NCBI GenBank assembly: GCA_025936615.1
Contig: JAICSZ010000014.1
Location: 1 to 13,928 of the forward strand
Origin: Pedococcus sp.
Lineage (GTDB): Bacteria; Actinomycetota; Actinomycetes; Actinomycetales; Dermatophilaceae
Length of the DNA stretch: 13,928 bases
Direction: 5' to 3'
The translations under genes were made by a program, and so were the position numbers. The notes under the pieces were generated by a model that saw only the letters and a list, made by a program, of their open reading frames with translations, was not told the origin of the DNA and made no database searches. Every line of letters begins with the position of its first letter. Positions within the stretch are counted from its first letter, which is position 1. Shown here in pieces: positions 12,580 through 13,928 of this stretch.

Positions 12580-13928
12580 GCCTCGGCGAACGCCCGGGCG
12601 GGCTCCTCCAGCAGCTCGGTGCCGAGCCAGGACTGCGGGATTGCGAACGCGTCGACGAGCTCCTGGGCCCGCGGCCGCAGCACCGCGCAGAGGTCGTTCA
12701 CCGCCGCCGTGACCTGCTTGCTGCGCGCAGGGGTGACCCGCCCGTGCTCGAGGTACCAGCCCTTGTCGGCCTCGATGGTGCTCAGGGCGTAGAGGTCGCA
12801 GACCTGGTCGAGCACTGCCCTGGCGTCCGAGTCGGTGCACTCGTCGACGGCGGAGACGAACGCCTCGAGCACGACCCGGTCGACGTGCGCACGGGCCGTG
12901 GACAGCACGTGGTCCTGGGCGTCGTTGAAGACGCTGAACGCGTCGGCCTCCGGGTCGGCTGCCTTCCGCAGCCGCATCGCGAGGGTCTCGAGCAGGTGCT
13001 TCTCACGGTCCTCGAACAGCTCGAGCTGCCAACCGCGGTCGAGCGGCCCGCTCTCGCTGTCGCGTCCCGGCGCGGCGTCGATGAGCCGCTGGATGAGGCC
13101 CCGTGCGGCGGTTCGCTCGATGACGGCACCGGCGAACTGGCGGGCGCCGAAGCGCACCATGCCCAGGGTGTCGAGGCTGCCGAACTCGTCGCGGTAGTCG
13201 GTGAGCAGGCCCTTGGCGACGAGCTGCAGCAGGACGGTGTTGTCGCCCTCGAACGTCGTGAACACGTCGGTGTCCGCCTTGAGCATCGGCAGCCTGTTGA
13301 CAGCCATGTACCCGGCGCCTCCGCAGGCCTCGCGGCAGGTCTGGATCGTCGCTGTGGCGTGCGCGGTGGACACTGCCTTGACGCCGGCGGCGCGTGCCTC
13401 GAGCTCCCGCTGGGCGTGCTCGTCGACGGTGTCTGTGCTCTGCACGTCGTGCATGAGCGAGACCAGCTGGTTCTGGGCGAGCTGGAGGGCGTAGGTCTTC
13501 GCCAGCGCGGGCAGCAGCTTGCGCTGGTGCGCGCGATAGTCGAGCAGGAGAACCTCCTCGGCACCTCCGGGAGGCGCGAACTGGCGGCGGTGGCCGGCAT
13601 ACGTCACTGCCAGGGTGAGCGCCGTCCGGGTGGCCGCACCCGCCGCACCCGCCACGCTGACCCGCCCCCGCACCAGCGTCCCGAGCATGGTGAAGAAGCG
13701 GCGGGTCGGGTTCTCGATGGGCGAGGTGTACGCACCCGTCGCGTCGTGGTGGCGGTAGCGTTTCAGCAGGTGGGCGCGCGGCACGCGCACCTGGTCGATG
13801 GTGAGCCGGCCGTTGTCCACCCCGCCAAGGCCGGCCTTGGCACCGCAGTCGCCGATGGTGACGCCGGGCAGGGCACTGCCGTCCTCGGCACGGATCGGCA
13901 CGAGCACGCAGTGGACCCCGTGCGACTC
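12576..13928 (-). CDS. Acyl-CoA oxidase/dehydrogenase family protein (5' end outside the window)
   Basis: The last 450 residues of a FAD-dependent acyl-CoA oxidase-like enzyme, which would introduce the trans-2 double bond in acyl-CoA at the first step of beta-oxidation. The first visible residues, ESHGVHCVLVPIR, belong to the middle beta-domain. ENPTRRFFTMLGTLVRGRVSVAGA, then RRQFAPPGG, follow in the FAD-binding helical region. CREACGGAGYM, KADTDVFTTFEGDNTVLLQLVAKGLL contains the catalytic Glu of the TFEGDN motif (near 13239-13256). A long C-terminal helical ACOX-type domain follows to the stop. Acyl-CoA oxidases usually have about 630-700 residues, so about 200 are missing beyond the right edge. 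Oxidase versus dehydrogenase is judged from the long C-terminal domain and is not certain. It converges on the VOC gene and their stops overlap in CTAG. Confidence 0.88.
   Translation of the reverse strand, partial: ESHGVHCVLVPIRAEDGSALPGVTIGDCGAKAGLGGVDNGRLTIDQVRVPRAHLLKRYRHHDATGAYTSPIENPTRRFFTMLGTLVRGRVSVAGAAGAATRTALTLAVTYAGHRRQFAPPGGAEEVLLLDYRAHQRKLLPALAKTYALQLAQNQLVSLMHDVQSTDTVDEHAQRELEARAAGVKAVSTAHATATIQTCREACGGAGYMAVNRLPMLKADTDVFTTFEGDNTVLLQLVAKGLLTDYRDEFGSLDTLGMVRFGARQFAGAVIERTAARGLIQRLIDAAPGRDSESGPLDRGWQLELFEDREKHLLETLAMRLRKAADPEADAFSVFNDAQDHVLSTARAHVDRVVLEAFVSAVDECTDSDARAVLDQVCDLYALSTIEADKGWYLEHGRVTPARSKQVTAAVNDLCAVLRPRAQELVDAFAIPQSWLGTELLEEPARAFAEA

Overview
The window is very GC-rich, with G or C at almost every third codon position, GTG starts, GTGA/ATGA stop-start overlaps and -10-like hexamers placed directly against start codons. 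Together with the gene content (10-methyl fatty acid pair, coupled luciferase-like monooxygenase and FMN reductase, PGPGW membrane protein, nitrate reductase with NarK) this points to an aerobic to facultative actinobacterium. A member of the Intrasporangiaceae or a near relative is my best guess, and it is inference only. The region looks chromosomal. I see no insertion sequence, phage gene, integrase or CRISPR array.

Left part (1-4120). On the minus strand, the first 103 codons of narG (cut by the window edge) follow narK, a nitrate/nitrite transporter. An 8+6+8 palindrome lies upstream of narK, around its probable -35 region. On the plus strand, running away from narK, is a small multi-membrane protein gene whose reading frame is broken three times, each time by one apparent extra base. 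Next, on the minus strand, is a luciferase-like flavin monooxygenase followed by its partner FMN reductase, whose only plausible start is CTG overlapping the previous stop. A second 8+6+8 palindrome sits upstream of this pair.

Middle part (4122-7735). A CapA-type lipoprotein (minus) and a pabB-type chorismate enzyme (plus) diverge from a 36-base gap with a -10-like hexamer for each direction. The pabB gene is coupled to pabC and to a small PGPGW membrane protein, followed by tRNA-Val(CAC) with an encoded CCA and a strong hairpin terminator. Chorismate would thus be turned into 4-aminobenzoate for folate. The amidotransferase partner PabA is not in the window.

Right part (7776-13928). After a possible 48-residue ORF comes a tight three-gene unit: dienelactone-hydrolase-like enzyme, small conserved unknown protein, and short MOSC-like protein. 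A new promoter then drives a FAD oxidoreductase and a cyclopropane-synthase-like methyltransferase. This pair matches the genes known to make 10-methyl branched (tuberculostearic-type) fatty acids. A VOC-fold protein follows, broken by a one-base frameshift, and it converges on a partial acyl-CoA oxidase gene, the two stops interlocking in a single CTAG.

The most unusual signals are the repeated leaderless-gene architecture, the rare CTG start, the two operator-like palindromes, four single-base frame lesions in two otherwise well-preserved genes, and a GGCATAC word that holds about half of all TAT/ATA trinucleotides in the window. I do not see a clearly new multi-gene defence or mobile system.
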